This document shows, one piece after another, positions 1 to 12,600 of a stretch of 64,000 bases of DNA. The first letter of the stretch is position 1; each line of letters opens with the position of its first letter. The position numbers were made by a program, and so were the translations under genes. The stretch spans positions 14,114,348-14,178,347 of the forward strand of contig JAQFVV010006203.1 of the NCBI GenBank assembly GCA_028023455.1, given 5' to 3'. The stretch comes from Epiperipatus broadwayi. Lineage: Eukaryota > Onychophora > Udeonychophora > Euonychophora > Peripatidae. The notes beneath the pieces were generated by a model. It saw only the letters and a program-made list of their open reading frames with translations. It was not told where the DNA came from and ran no database searches.

Positions 1-1252
1 AAAAATAATGTAATTCTTTTCAGCTTCTTACAACCTGAGTTTATTTTTGAGATCGACAATTACAACAGGTGTTATTTTAAATTTAACTATTTTTAAACAA
101 GAATAATTTAGTTTTTTTTTTATTATTTTTTATATTCAAATCAGCTCTGAATTTATTTACCAACTTCCAGAGACCTTGCATTTGACGTCTTGGCCATCCC
201 TGATACATCAGATGACTAGCTAACTATTTTATATTCCAAATACTAATCAAAGAAAGCAGAAAAATTACTCTACACACAAATATAAAAAAAGCTAATGTTC
301 CATGGCTTTTCAAAAAAGGGAAAATAAAGATTGATAGTAATAAATTATAAAAATGGAAGAAAACATAATGGATGAAATTAATCATATAATTAAATTTAAA
401 ATATGCCTATGAGTATGAAAAAAAACAGTTTATACTAAATGTATTCTACTAGAGCTTACCAAGGGGTCTAAGACTTGGATGCTTCATAAAAGATGAACTT
501 AGAGACAATGGTTTAAGCAGTAAATTATGGATAAGTGATGTATAGATTTAATAAAAGAAATAAAATGTGAAATAAATAGATAAGGAATAGTTTGGCAAAT
601 ACAATTGATACCCATGAAAATATTAAGAAACTAAAATAGAACTACATTGGACATATGTGACGATAATGAAAGAAGGTTAAACAAAGTTTAATCTTAATCT
701 TGACATATTTTAAGAGATTAGAAATATATCATACATGAAAAGGATGTATAAGATAAACAAAGTTTTCTAAAATGATGTGGAGAAATGTGAAGTGGTAACA
801 ATTGATAGTTGTGGGACTTTGTATTGTGTGGGTGTTAATTTCAATGTTAAAATTATTCAATTCTACTTAAAAGTAAATAATATTATATTGCCTGGTACTG
901 TTCATTATAGTAGAATGGTGTACTCAAGAACTGAAATTTCCTAATTCTTTTCTTAGCTAAATCAAAAAACGTTGTCAATTTAATTAAGAAAAAATTAAAT
1001 TGCTATCCTTAACTTAGCATTTATATTATCAGATGTCACTTGACCTCTTAAGCAACTAACCATAATATATTTTACTAATATAAATATAATTATTTATGCA
1101 TTTTATATTTAATATTAAATTGAATATAAGAACAATAAAAATTGTGATTGTCAAGAATATATTTTGTTCATATTAAAAAATAATGTTGTTGTTGTTGTTT
1201 TTTTTAAAAATGATATTAATAATTGTTATTGTTTTTGTTTGCTATTTTTCAG

Positions 1253-1309
1253 TTAAGTAAAGCATGGCTGAAAGATGAAATGCAAGAAAAAACAGTTTCC
1301 ATGCAAGAG
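1253..1309 (+). CDS. BCR/ABR: BCR/ABR-like RhoGAP, exon encoding end of C2 domain (first exon in window)
   Basis: A 57-nt exon of 19 codons, preceded by a T-rich tract ending in AG (1251-1252) and followed by a GT donor at 1310. It is phase 0 at both ends. The peptide starts LSKAWLKDEMQEKTVSMQE. Its second half aligns with the vertebrate BCR/ABR segment ending DWQRTVIAMNG, the last part of the C2 domain before the RhoGAP linker; vertebrate genes appear to have a similarly short exon here. Taken alone the exon would be weak evidence. The exact frame join to the next exon and the collinearity with six further BCR/ABR exons make it convincing. Earlier exons (coiled coil, DH, PH, most of C2) must lie to the left of the window. 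Confidence 0.82.
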
Positions 1310-2039
1310 GTAATAGTTCTGTTTGTAACTTTAGAATTAAATATGCTGACCTAATTAATGAAATGAATTTTAAGTTGATTTTTGTTTAAAGTCGTAAATC
1401 ATTTATAATGGCAAAAGAATTTATATTATCATGTTAGCTGATGGTACAATATTCTTTAATAGGCAGTTGGTATTGTGCATTAATGAAAATGTACAATACA
1501 CCTGGGTCTCTTTTTATGTGATAGATAGGTTCCACAAAAACCCGCACTAAAAAAATCGACAAAAATAGACTTAACTTACCTTGAAAAATGTGGGATAGGT
1601 TCCAATCTGTTCAAAAATCGCATAAAAGCAAACAACATAAAATTACTTTAAAATTCGCAAAAAAAAAATAAGGAAATAAAGTATGACTAATAAAAAATTT
1701 CAAATATTTGGAAAAAATTGATACAAGTTAAACTTTTTTATTAACTATTTAATTTTATTCAAAACAATGTTTTTTATGTAATTTATTTTTCATTTTTTCA
1801 TAAATATTTTAATCATTATGGCTATTTGACAATATGCGGTTTGTTTGTGAATTGGTAAGACATCAGATTCGTCATAAGAGGAAATACAATTAGCGCCAAC
1901 TTCACTGTTGTGCCGTGTTAATAGTTCTCTGACGACAATGTAATTGGTAATTAAACTTTGAGATGATGATTTTACTAATTCTTTATTGTACCAGTCAAAA
2001 CATGTTTATCCATCTAACATGAGTTGGAATTCAAAAAAA

Positions 2040-2120
2040 ATGTACTTCAAACCAAGTCAAGCCTGAGATTTAGGTCAGGGATCAGCCTGGATTCGAACCT
2101 ACTCTCTAAGCCCCAGATCA
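2040..2120 (-). repeat. tRNA-like (SINE-type) B-box segment
   Basis: On the - strand, GTAGGTTCGAATCCAGGC matches the B box of tRNA promoters (GGTTCGAATCC). It is preceded by sequence that does not fold as a complete tRNA. Best read as the head of a tRNA-derived SINE or its remnant, not a functional tRNA. Confidence 0.4.
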
Positions 2121-2989
2121 AACACCTAATGAATAACATAATAGTGATGGCACATGAGAATTAATTTTAATTCTGCCCACTAGCAAAGTGGAGAAAACAA
2201 TGAGACATCTATTAACTTTGACTTAACTAAAATATATATATGCATGGCTGTATGTGTGGAAGTGGAGAAAAGGAATTCGAACTACTCAAACAAGTTAAGC
2301 AATAAATATTTGTTTAATATAATGACAAATTATTTACATTTATAAATTGATTGCATAAATTAGTGTGTGCGTAAATGAGCAAGCGGTAGATGATTACATA
2401 GTGTCATTCACGCCATTGTTTCTCATATGCCCTTTATTAGCTAAATAATATATTATAAATAAGCACACATCTTTGATGGGTCCAATATTAAGATGCCAGT
2501 CGATTATTAGAAAGAATTTACATAGAATTACTATTAATGCTTTTATATACGGTTCTGAAACATGGTGACTAACATTATTTCGGGGAGCATTCCGAGATTC
2601 ATTACAGATATAATACAAACTATTTTCACACCATTACAGTTGTGAAAGTAAATAAAATACATTTGAAAACATATTTAATTATATGACAAAATACTTGATG
2701 AAACTTCTTTTAATTAGCGCTGCTAAGAAGAACGCTTTATTTTACCCAAGGCATATAGATACTCCTAAATACAGGAATAAGTTACGATGGTGGGATTGTA
2801 TAAGACTGAAAGAAATTTAATTAATAAAACTAAAAGTAGTTGGCATTTATATATATTTTTGAGCAGAGCGCAATTTTAATATTAGAGCATAAAACTGGGT
2901 CATGAAGCAAAAGAAATAATAATACGAAGTAGTTTGCGGTGCTGACATAGTAACCAAGAAATAACAGGAAAGGTCGTGCTTCTGGACGA

Positions 2990-3120
2990 AAGACGAAGTG
3001 GATAGGCATGCTGTGGACATCGCCGGTGTGGCAGCCTTTTTGTACGAAGAAAGTGGATAGGCATAGCGTGTGCCAGATTTAGGGAATCACCGCCAGAGGC
3101 CTTTTTATACAAAATAAATG
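2990..3120. repeat. Two-copy tandem repeat of about 55-60 bp
   Basis: The motif AAGTGGATAGGCAT occurs at about 2996 and 3051. Each copy is followed by a CCTTTTT-type segment and GTAC or ATAC. This part is more G+C-rich than its surroundings. An open frame on the - strand through it (2900-3136) has no recognisable product. Confidence 0.55.
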
Positions 3121-4779
3121 GTTCTGGGAATGTCAACTATCCTCAGAACAAGGCTTGAGAAATAAATCTATGGATTCGAACTTGTCACAACCCCCAGATT
3201 AGAAGCACATAATATATTTATATATATGAAGATAGGTCAAATGTCAATAACAGTAATGATAAATGTCACTAACGATATTAAATAAGTTTTACTGCTTTAA
3301 AATGAATGACCCTTATTTGAATGCCGTAATTTAGACAAATAATACACTATGCCGCTATAGTATATATATGGAGAGACAAGATTTTACCTAACTAAAGTAG
3401 TAAAATATACATTAAAATTTACCCCCTTCCCCGTCTTCTATTTAAAATGATTCAATGCCACCTTCATGTATTTCATAACAACTAAGAATATTCAAGCATA
3501 TATTTTAAGAGTAAATAAAAAAAAACTAGCAGTTATATTTATAAAATAAATAAGGTTTCAAAGCATTAATTAGCTTGAGTTCTTTTTTCATCCCAGGTAG
3601 AAAATCCAGAGTTAAACAAATTATATTTTTTATACTAAACATAAATAAAATGTTGACTCGAAAAACAATCTGGCGAGCATATTAATTAATAATGCATTAT
3701 GTTTTAAAGGGAACGTTAATAATCTCAATTCATGAAAGTTTACTTAAAAGAAGAGAAGATTTTAGAACTTCAACTCGTCAGATTGCTTGAGACTGGCATA
3801 TTAATAATAAAAACATACATATAAATAAATGACCGCACCAGAGTTAAAGAAAGTTAGAGCATATGAAAGAAAATTAAATTTATAGAAATTATTTGAGAGC
3901 AATTTACATATTAGAAAAGTTACAAAATTAAATTATACATTAGGAGAAATTGATAATAGAGTTTGAGACTAGTTAGGCAAGCTAGATTTAGTTTCATTGG
4001 TGGCGGTTTGAAATAATTTACCTTGCACCATTTTAAGATTCCATATTAAAAAGTCCAGTTCATGCATGGCAGTTCTTATGTGGCAGCAAGCTTCTATTCA
4101 GCATTCTAAAATTCTCCATCGGGCTTTTACTTCATTTCACGGGAGCATAATGACATGATGGCGGCAGATAATTCTCACGGGTCAGAAAGGCGATGAGCTT
4201 TCTATACTTACATTTTAAACCAGTTTGGATTATGTTCACTGCAGATCTTTCAATAGTAGCTCATCTGTTGGTGATTTAAAATTCGGCCATTTTATATTCT
4301 GCTCAGGTATTTCTGGAATGCTCTTAATTACTTAGTTTTAGCCTTAAAATCTAATCTCTGATCTAACAGAAATTTTACATTTTTTTGTTCATTGTTTTTG
4401 AAAGATGCAACATTAGATAACGTCCAAAAATAAATTCAAACCTATTTCCAGATTAGAAATAGATTTGACAAAAATGTTTATAACAAAAGAAAATCTTTAA
4501 TCTTAATCCCATTTTAAGTAAAAACTTTAATTTAAAATACCTTCCCAGATTAAAACAGTAGTGTTTCCAACCCTTTAATTATTTTTGGGCAATTAACAGT
4601 ACATCTTCCATCTTGGATTTTATAAAATACAGTTTAATAGAGAGAAAAAAAAAGTACTTTAAATGAAAAAGTTGTATAAATGACATATAATAAAATATTT
4701 AAAAAATCAATATTTTGTTAGTAAGTTTTTGCTCCTATATATATATATTTACATGACAAAACGGGCGGGATGGGATATA

Positions 4780-4880
4780 GGATTTGAATACAGGTTAGTA
4801 GATGGAAACATGAAGCTCACTCTTAAGCTAAGATTGACTGCTTCATTATGAAGCTCGTGATATCCGGAATGCTATGTGCT
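4780..4880 (-). repeat. tRNA-like SINE head, diverged
   Basis: On the - strand, TGAAGCAGTCAATCTTAGC is placed like an A box and ATTCAAATCC like a B box, with a long intervening arm as in class II (Leu/Ser) tRNAs. A related copy is at 49635-49735. It does not form a convincing intact tRNA. Confidence 0.4.
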
Positions 4881-4960
4881 GTTTGATAATGCACTTCCAC
4901 GAGTGCAACTATATATATAACACGCTTCCATGAGGGTGTTAATAATGACTAATGCTTAAA

Positions 4961-5178
4961 TTTTCTTTTATACACATATATACATGGAGAAACTTTTAGA
5001 CAGAAAAAAGTTACAAGTAAAAATATTTACAAACTTTTAAAGATATATTCTTTTTAAATAGAAATTAAAAATATTAAAAAACTTTTCAAGTAGAAATTAA
5101 AAGTTCTTAACTATTTTTATTTGTAACTTTTTTCTGTCTAAAAGTTTCTCCATGTATATACGTGTATAAAAGAAAATA
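4961..5178. repeat. Near-perfect palindrome, about 70-bp arms
   Basis: The left arm runs from TTTTCTTTTATACACATATA through GGAGAAACTTTTAGACAG. The right arm repeats this as reverse complement, through CTGTCTAAAAGTTTCTCC, to 5178. Only a few mismatches separate the arms. The central ~75 bp is AT-rich. A long hairpin would form in any transcript of this intron. Confidence 0.85.
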
Positions 5179-5214
5179 TAAACATACATTTACATAACAT
5201 AAGCATACAACTAT

Positions 5215-5400
5215 TTAGCTCTCGTTGGAATTTAGTTCATAAGTCATGTCATTAACAACAAAATGATTTTCCAAATGATTAGAAAGTTGAAGACTTTCTC
5301 GAATCATTTTTGCTGTGAAACGAACAGGTAACACTTCTGTTTCATTATCTTTTTCTAAATCTTCTATAGTATCTAAATTTATTGTCAAACCTTTTTCCAA
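5215..5400 (-). pseudogene. Open 61-codon fragment inside the Tigger-like element, unrecognised
   Basis: An acidic open frame of 61 codons close to the right end of the transposon. Its codon use looks less random than surrounding AT-rich sequence. The segment VRFTAKMIRESLQLSNHLE loosely resembles the C-terminal helix seen after the DDE domain in some Tigger-type transposases. The match is too weak for a firm assignment, and its position near an end argues for internal deletion or rearrangement. Confidence 0.25.
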
Positions 5401-5924
5401 CAGGCATTTAAAGTATGTAAAATTTAATGCATGTATATAAAACGGGGAAATCCTGATTTTAAATGAAATATGAACTTCTTTATCACATAAAAGAAAACTG
5501 CATAAGATATTAAGAAGAACATGAATCGCATAACTTCAAAATCGCATATCCGCACAAAAACAGACTCAGGTGTACTAGTAAGTGCTTTTGAGGATGGATG
5601 AAAAATATCAGCAAATTAGTTGGAAATTAGTATTGGAAGCTGTTTGGGCAATGGAAGAGATTATTATTTTTAAATTTAAATAAAGTATATTTATGTGCAC
5701 TCAACATCATGCTTTGAAAAAATATTAAGCAAAAAAATTAGAAATTTGTTAATGAGTTTTACTACGAATTCTCTCTAAATCGGCCATTTCCTAATCTGGC
5801 ATATCCCGCATTAATTCAGTCAGTCATGTGATTCCTTTCTGTTTCTTGATTTATAATGCATTGGGTTTTTTTATATGTAATGATACTTCTAAATTCAACA
5901 CACTCCTTAAAACATATTGATAAA

Positions 5925-6185
5925 GATATATAATTTGGTTTTAAACTTCGTTAATATATGTAATAAATTTTGCATCTGTATGATGATATGCTTTATGAAG
6001 TGTCTCCAGTGTTTTAGGTTTTCCATTTAGTTTTATGCATTTTCATGCTGCGATTATGATTATGATGCATAGCACCAAAAATGCATTAAGCAGAAAGGAA
6101 AACCAAAAACATTGAAGAAAAAATAATTGTACACTTTGTGAAGCATATGAACATGCATGAGCGAAATTTATTATAGATAAAGAGA
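5925..6185. repeat. Diverged inverted repeat
   Basis: Left-arm motifs such as GCTTTATGAAGTGT and GGTTTTCCATT reappear as ACACTTTGTGAAGC and GGAAAACC in the right arm. The arms are clearly related but carry many substitutions, so this is an older fold-back insertion. Confidence 0.6.
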
Positions 6186-7170
6186 TATGTGAAAATGGGA
6201 AAACAAGATGTGTTTTTGGCAGAAACTGTTTTCATCAGTTGACTCAGATCCTTGTTCTTACATATCTTTGTAGTTATAGTTTACTATCTATCCATAGAAA
6301 ATAATTATAGTTTAAGTTACAAGTGTGACTCCATTAATCATTAATATTTATCAAGGACAGTATTATCAAAATGAATGCATTTAAACGGAATTGTATTTTC
6401 AAATTAAATTATAATCATTCTTTCATATTTTTTTGGTTAATTATTTTTGTTGATGTTTTAGTGAGTACATTTAAAAAAATTAAGTTATATTATACATATG
6501 TGTATTTATGTTTAATTCATATATCATATACTGGTTGCAATTATCTGTGGTTTTAAATATCTATGGCTAGGTCTAGACCCACATGCAGTGAATAGGGAGA
6601 GAGGGATACTGTATATATTACATTACGCATATCTCTATGTAGAATTAATCAAATAACAATTAGTGTTTATTACTACATAAATGAAATTAAGTTTGTGAAT
6701 TATTGTAAAAAGTAAAAAAACAATGAAGAAAATAAATTCTGTCAATGAGATTGACAAATAAATATGAAACTTAGATAAAGAAAATCTGATCATTGGAACT
6801 TTTATAAATTATTTGGGTTTATGTTTTCTCCATAATATTTATTTAAGACAAAAAAAAAGGAGAAAGCAATTGCAGATTACCATATATAAAGACTAAATTG
6901 ATTAAGTATATTGTTGGATCACATGGCTCTCTGCTTAAGATATTTTGTAGCCAACAGATCTACTGAGATTATATCTATATACTATAGAATATTTTATTTT
7001 TAAGTGTCGCAGTTTTAACCCCTCGCCATCCATATTCATGGTATTTAAATATAATTGCATTATAAACTATATTTGATTAGTTTATTTCTGACAATGTAAT
7101 TTAGTATAATTTTCAATTATACTAAATCATTTTTTATTATTGTTTTTTTCAATTTTTGATTTCTCTTTAG

Positions 7171-7280
7171 TTTGTGGTTAATTTTGCAGTAAAATTTATT
7201 TCTAATGAACATACGGTTAAGCGAGTGCCATCCAATAAGAAAGCTGGAGTATTTGGAGTCAAAGTCAGTACTGTTTGCAG
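7171..7280 (+). CDS. BCR/ABR: BCR/ABR-like RhoGAP, exon joining C2 to RhoGAP domain
   Basis: A 110-nt exon after the acceptor TTCTCTTTAG, with a GT donor at 7281. It enters in phase 0 and leaves two bases (AG) that complete an Arg codon with the next exon. It covers residues 20-56 of the 260 residues visible in the window. The motif AVKFIS matches SVKFNS of human BCR. GVFGVKVS matches GVFGVKI, which opens the RhoGAP domain in this family. A second AG lies inside the exon at 7188-7189, but starting there would remove the conserved strand before AVKF. The upstream intron carries the Tigger-like transposon. Confidence 0.93.
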
Positions 7281-8649
7281 GTTAGTGATACAATATACAA
7301 ACATTGCTTTTTTGAAAAATGGCAAATCTTTAAAAACTTAAATTAAATTCAGTTTTATGTATTTAGAAGTTTATTCGTGTGTATGTCAAAATAAAGATTT
7401 TCATAGTCATTATAATAAACCATCAGTTCATTGTTTTTCAAGGGACGGGAGGAAATAAAATGTAGATTTGACAAATGACAATAGTCAGAAAACTATTAAA
7501 AATTAGAACTTAATCATTATTCACTAAAATATTGTATGTATAAAGTATAACAACTATTAGCTTTAAGTATATCAGATATAATTCAAATCGTCCTATTATT
7601 TGAAAAGTGTGTGTATGTGTATATATATGAAATTTAAAAAAGTTTTTGGGAAATATCATGTATTCAGTCCATGTTGAGAAATTATTCTGATTAGTAATAA
7701 AACAAACTTGTTTAATATTTTAAGGTCCTGATATATTGACACAGTTTTTTTTTTTTTTTTTTGCAGAAATAGGGCTCTAGTATTTTGGGCAAATCTCTTT
7801 CATTCTTGTCAAGACTTTCTTGTCCTGAAATATCAGATTCTTTTATTACTGATCATAGGAAATTTTTAACATGGGGAGTAGTATATAACAATTCCCGAAA
7901 AGTTTTTGGATTTCGTATTTTAACTATAAAAATCTTTGTTATGATAATATATATATATATAATTCTAAATTATATAGTTTAAAAAAATAAAGATTAATAT
8001 TAATTATAGTGATTAGATCAATTATTTTTTTAAATAAATAATCCTATTTATAAAAAAAATTAATTTATTTTACTGTTTTTAATTTTATTAAAAAACTCAA
8101 ATTAATTCAAATTAAATTTGTTTTGGGCAAATTTTGTTTTGATCTGAATATCTAAAGCAGGACTCAGCAATTTTTTCACTAAGGAGGATACCTTAAATTT
8201 CTGGGCTATCACCAAGAATCCTTTATCTTAATTTCACTGATTGGGGGTGTTGTGATCTTAAGATATATTCAATAAATATTTAATTAAAAGGAATATATTA
8301 ATGCACATTTATATTTACAAATTTAAGTATTTTAATAAAATATTGCACCTTCAACTAACTTATTATAATTTGGAAAATGAACTAGAATTTTTAATTCTTA
8401 AACAGTAGTCTAAATGAGGATCAATAAACTATAATTAGACCTGGATTTTAAATACATCATAGTTGAAAATAAAGATTTTCAAGAGTATATTGAAGTCCAT
8501 AGTTATTTTTATTAGTAAATTCCAGAATGTTTTATCATTTTGATGTAATCTTAAAGTTACATAAATTTTTATATTTGTAATTTCCTTTTCAAATTTTCTA
8601 CTTTTAAGACAGCTTAATTATTATCAAATTATCATAGAGGAACGATGTT

Positions 8650-8853
8650 TTAACCAGGAGATAGATTCACTAATGATTTTATTAAGGCCTTCAATTTCGC
8701 CACTGCAACCATAGTAACAGTCACTAACTATGTGTTTGATAGTTTGTATTTTTTCACATTTATATAGATCAGTGGCTGATAAATTTCATTTATGAAGATG
8801 AGCACACCATAAGTTGTCCTGAATCTGTGGATGAGACTCCAGTTGTATCTATA
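8650..8853 (-). pseudogene. LINE reverse-transcriptase C-terminal fragment
   Basis: On the - strand a frame with one internal stop reads DNLWCAHLHK, stop, NLSATDLYKCEKIQTIKHIV, then SDCYYGC and ends near ISWLK. This is the Cys/His tail of non-LTR retrotransposon ORF2 proteins, where the usual pattern is ATDLCxCG, then QTxxHIVxxC, then a Gly-rich segment and xxWL. Several Cys and Gly positions are replaced. It is a 5'-truncated, decayed copy. Confidence 0.65.
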
Positions 8854-9122
8854 GACATTAAAGGATTTTCTAAAAATATTATAAATGAATTTAATTAAAA
8901 TTTTTTTTTAAATATAGAACTAAACTGTTCTAGAGATGTTACAATGTTCAAAATAGATAGTAGGAACATTAATATCAAAACAAATTTTTTCCCCATAAAT
9001 CAGTAAGAAATCCAGGATCAAGTAGCTATGTTTTGTATTCAAATTGTAATCTAAATTCATTCTGGACATTAGAAATTTTTCACCTCAGCTAGTTAATTTT
9101 AAAATCTCTTAAAATTTTTTCT

Positions 9123-9314
9123 TTATGAAAGTGACCCATTTTGTGTAAGATTGTCAAATTCCATATCACACCCTTTTATAAAACTAACTTGGTTAATCGA
9201 TATTGCATTGATGCAGCTCTTTGCAACATTTATTACTTTTGTGCATATCTTCTGGTGGGTGATACAATGATGTGATGCAAATTTTGGGAATGAACAGTCT
9301 TGTTTACATAGCAC
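9123..9314 (-). pseudogene. hAT-type transposase-like fragment
   Basis: A 63-codon frame contains FASHHCITHQKICTKVINVA. This resembles the HCIIHQExLCxKV block of ZBED5/SCAND3/GTF2IRD2-type hAT transposases. The expected downstream block ending HTEVRWLS is missing, so this is a fragment. The assignment rests on about 30 residues. Confidence 0.45.
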
Positions 9315-9669
9315 TATAAATTTTTGTTTGTTTGTTTTTTATTGGCTCAAATATATTTATTTTAGTAAGATGAGATTAATTTACAGAGAGAAAAAATGAA
9401 TAAGTAAATAAATAAAATAATAAATAATTGGAATAATTAATCGAGTTGCTGTAATATAAAATATTTAATTAAAAAACATAGTGTGTACACTAATTATTAT
9501 CAAAAGGAAAATATAAATATCAGATAATAGAGGAAATTTAATTTGTACAAATTAAAATACTAATTAAATTTGCAGAGACAAGATTAATCTGATAATACAC
9601 CTACCACCTGGATTTTTCGTAATGAGCTTAATTACTCCAAAAAACAAAAGGATTGAAAATATGTAAAAT

Positions 9670-9681
9670 GGGGGGGGGGGG
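9670..9681 (+). repeat. G homopolymer of 12
   Basis: An uninterrupted run of 12 G in a very AT-rich region. Similar runs occur at 30172-30181 (10 G) and 55174-55184 (11 C). Confidence 0.95.
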
Positions 9682-12600
9682 CACAAAGTCTGCTCTTTTT
9701 CATCATTTTTGAGGCAACTGCGACACAAGTGGTAAAGCAGCAGAAGATATCTTATTTCCAGGATCTCATATTCTGATGGTCAATAAGCCGACTAGGGTCA
9801 AAACAGATCACCCCAATCTTCTTATTATTTTAAATGCATTAAGGGCTTCCAGGTTTAAAGGACAGTGATGGTTGTAAAGGTACAAGTACTGATTTTGTAT
9901 ATTATTATTAGTGAATAAAATTTGTAAGTGAAAGGACTTATTTCTAATTAGTTGCACTCAGATTATAGTAAATTAGAATAGTGTTTGTATCATGCATCTG
10001 TATGTATATTAAACTTGTATATATTAACGTGTATATTAAATTATATAAATTGAAGTCTGAATCGATGTGTTTCTCAAAAAATTAGATTTTGTCCTAAATT
10101 GGTGGTTTTACTGCAGGAATTAGTGAGCTAAGCACATAATAAAACTTGGCACAGTTGACATTCTAGAGTGCTATTCATTAATTTTTCTAACAGTAAATAA
10201 CTTTTTCCTATATTTGAGAAACAATACTTTTTTAATTTTAAATAAGACATGCTATCAGCCTAAAATAAATAAATAATTTAAATAATTACCCCAACGAACT
10301 TGTTTTTACTATAATAGCAGTGATTACACATCAGAAAGTATTACTTTTCGATAAGTCTATCCAGTTAAATTTTTGTAAAAGCAAAATTTTGAAAGAAATC
10401 TACATTTGTAGAAAAATTGTTGAACACCATTTTTACAATAGCAGATAATTAGGAAATGTCTAATATAACCAACATTGGTTCATCCATAAGCAGTGTGGTA
10501 CTATGCAGCACCCTTAGAAAAAAAATTAATTATTAAATTTGTGCTTGAAAATATTGATAATAAAACAGTTATTCAATATTTTGTATAATTATTACATAAA
10601 TACAATTAATTAAACCATTTTTAAAAAGACTTTATCATGTGTTTGAAGTGTTTGTATTCAGTCATTTATAGTTAAAATCTGCAAAGCGCACGTGCAACAG
10701 CTTAATGCTGTTTAACTATTACAAAAAGATTTATTGTAAGTAATGCTTGAGATTCTATTCAAAGGTGCTGCTAATTATGGCAATACCAGACAGGTCTTAT
10801 TCAGTGAATTTCTGCAAGTTCTACCAAGATTCGTTTGCTTTTATTAATATCCACAAAAAGCGACATTGGCGATCTCACTGAGCAGTGTCAGTAGTTATTT
10901 GAGAATGATATGTTTATTTGTTGTAGTTTCTCTTCAGAGCAAATAAATTTTGATTATTTCCACTTAGGATGAGCAACAATTTTTTTTTCTTGTAATTAAC
11001 ATTTATAAATTAATATACAAATATTTATTACAGAAAAATTTAAAATAGTAAAAGAAGTATTATTTTAAATATTTATCCTGATGAATTTAGTATTGAATAT
11101 ATAAAAAAAATTACATTTTCCCAATTGACATTTTATGGAAAAAATTGAAATAAAAAATAATGGTCAAACTACTCCAGATATTATTTGTCAAACAGCAATT
11201 ATAAAAACAAAAAAAAAAAAAGTTAAATCTTGCTATATCCCGAGGATATTATTATCATGGCAAGTTTAAATAAACTCGTAAACAATTTGAAGTACCAAAA
11301 CAAATTTATAGAAAAAGGAATAAAGAATAAATAACATTCAGAAATTTTATTAAAGATTTCTAAAATCTACAAATAAGATTCTGCCAGTGTTTGTCAATTT
11401 CTATGCATTTACAATAGATAATTAATCCATTGCATTATATCTTAAATGAAGAAAGTCCACACACCAATTCAGGTATAACAGAATTATATATACATATTGT
11501 AATGGTATACAATATGCCGTTACATTAATTTAAAATTAAAATAAAAACTTAAGTTCGTAAATAAAAGCTAAAAAATTAAAGAATTGTTAAACGTATATAT
11601 ATTCACACAGATGCAAAACTTTAAAAGTATTTTTTTTTTAAATAAAAAAAAAAGTATTTGAAAGTACTTTTTATAAAAAAAGGAAAAGATCTAAATATAA
11701 AATATTTTTAGTAAAAAGTAACATAAATGAAAAAGATTCCTATGTAATCTCAGTAAATGGAAATGATTGTGTTATTAATTATCGAAAAGCAAACTAGCCC
11801 TTGGGGCTCTTATATAAAAAAGTCAGATGAAAGATATAGATAAGAGAACAAAAAAAATTAGATGTCCAATAGAAGCAGCAACCAACGCTCGGACCTTAAC
11901 GAAAATTTAGAACAGGAAACCATGTTCAGTGAATCCGGACGATTGGTATAAAAAAAAAAATATTCAAATTAGGACAGTTCCAGTTTGATTTTTTTTGAGA
12001 AGGGTGATAAGATGCACTTGTCACCCTCTCTCACTTATTTCAAATGAAATGACTGTTGAATTATGAATGGTACTGTTGCAGATCCCTAATCATATGGGTA
12101 CTGCAATTAAATAGTACCAGGATTGAACCAGCTAAGGCCATCTCCAGAACAACAGACCGGCTTCCATGAAAGTACAACAAATAAAGACTTTGCGGGAATT
12201 GGCATCAGGAACCGGGAACTCTTCTACTGTAAGATAGGAACTGTAAAAATTTAAAATTGTAATTAAGAACTTTCATCAAGATTTGACAAGCTTTTAATAA
12301 TCAACTAAACCTAATTCTTAAAATGAACTTTTGTCTGACTTTTAAGATTTCAAAATCAATTATTAATGTTTAATTTTAAATATATGAGTTTGCTAATTTA
12401 ATCATTTCCATTTTTTTATTATTAATTGACTAAATTATTTAAATGTATTAAATTTAAGTTGGGTGTAGATGGCTGCATAGATTTGTTAATGTTTAATTAT
12501 TTTTTTATTTTATTTTCATAATGATTAAAATATATAGATTTCAGTAAATATGACAACTCATGCTGAGTATCCAAACTTATTTATTTGTATATCTTTGAAG

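Larger units (their letters stand above)
1499..5572. mobile_element. Pogo/Tigger-like DNA transposon, decayed, with nested insertions
   Basis: The left end begins CACCTGGGTCT. The right end, reverse-complemented, begins CACCTGAGTCTG. Each is flanked by TA (1497-1498 and 5573-5574), the target duplication of the Tc1/mariner/pogo superfamily. Subterminal sequence is full of short motifs such as GATAGGTTCCA, AATCGCATAA and TATGCGATT, the style typical of Tigger ends. The interior has no intact transposase. It contains a 218-bp palindrome, a tRNA-like segment and a short tandem repeat, so much of the 4.07 kb is later insertion. Confidence 0.6.
1310..7170 (+). other. Intron containing a Tigger-like transposon and palindromes
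   Basis: A 5.9 kb intron between two BCR/ABR exons. Most of it is the element at 1499-5572. A diverged palindrome lies at 5925-6185. From 6190 to 7170 I see only AT-rich sequence. Confidence 0.8.

Noticed and set aside
24-68. Possible 45-nt BCR/ABR C2 exon (AG at 22-23, GT at 69-70, peptide with EFIFEID)
   Set aside because: It ends in a phase that would put a stop codon at the start of the exon at 1253, and no exon between 70 and 1252 bridges the frame. The short match to the C2 strand is probably chance.
172-240. Peptide-like stretch EFIYQLPETLHL on the + strand
   Set aside because: Open only to a nearby stop, with no suitable donor, and it does not connect in frame to the next exon. The resemblance to the C2 domain is too short.
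6190-6260. CTGATGA on the - strand near CAGTTTCTG
   Set aside because: The base triplet after the hairpin is CAAA and neither stem I nor stem III forms. Treated as chance.
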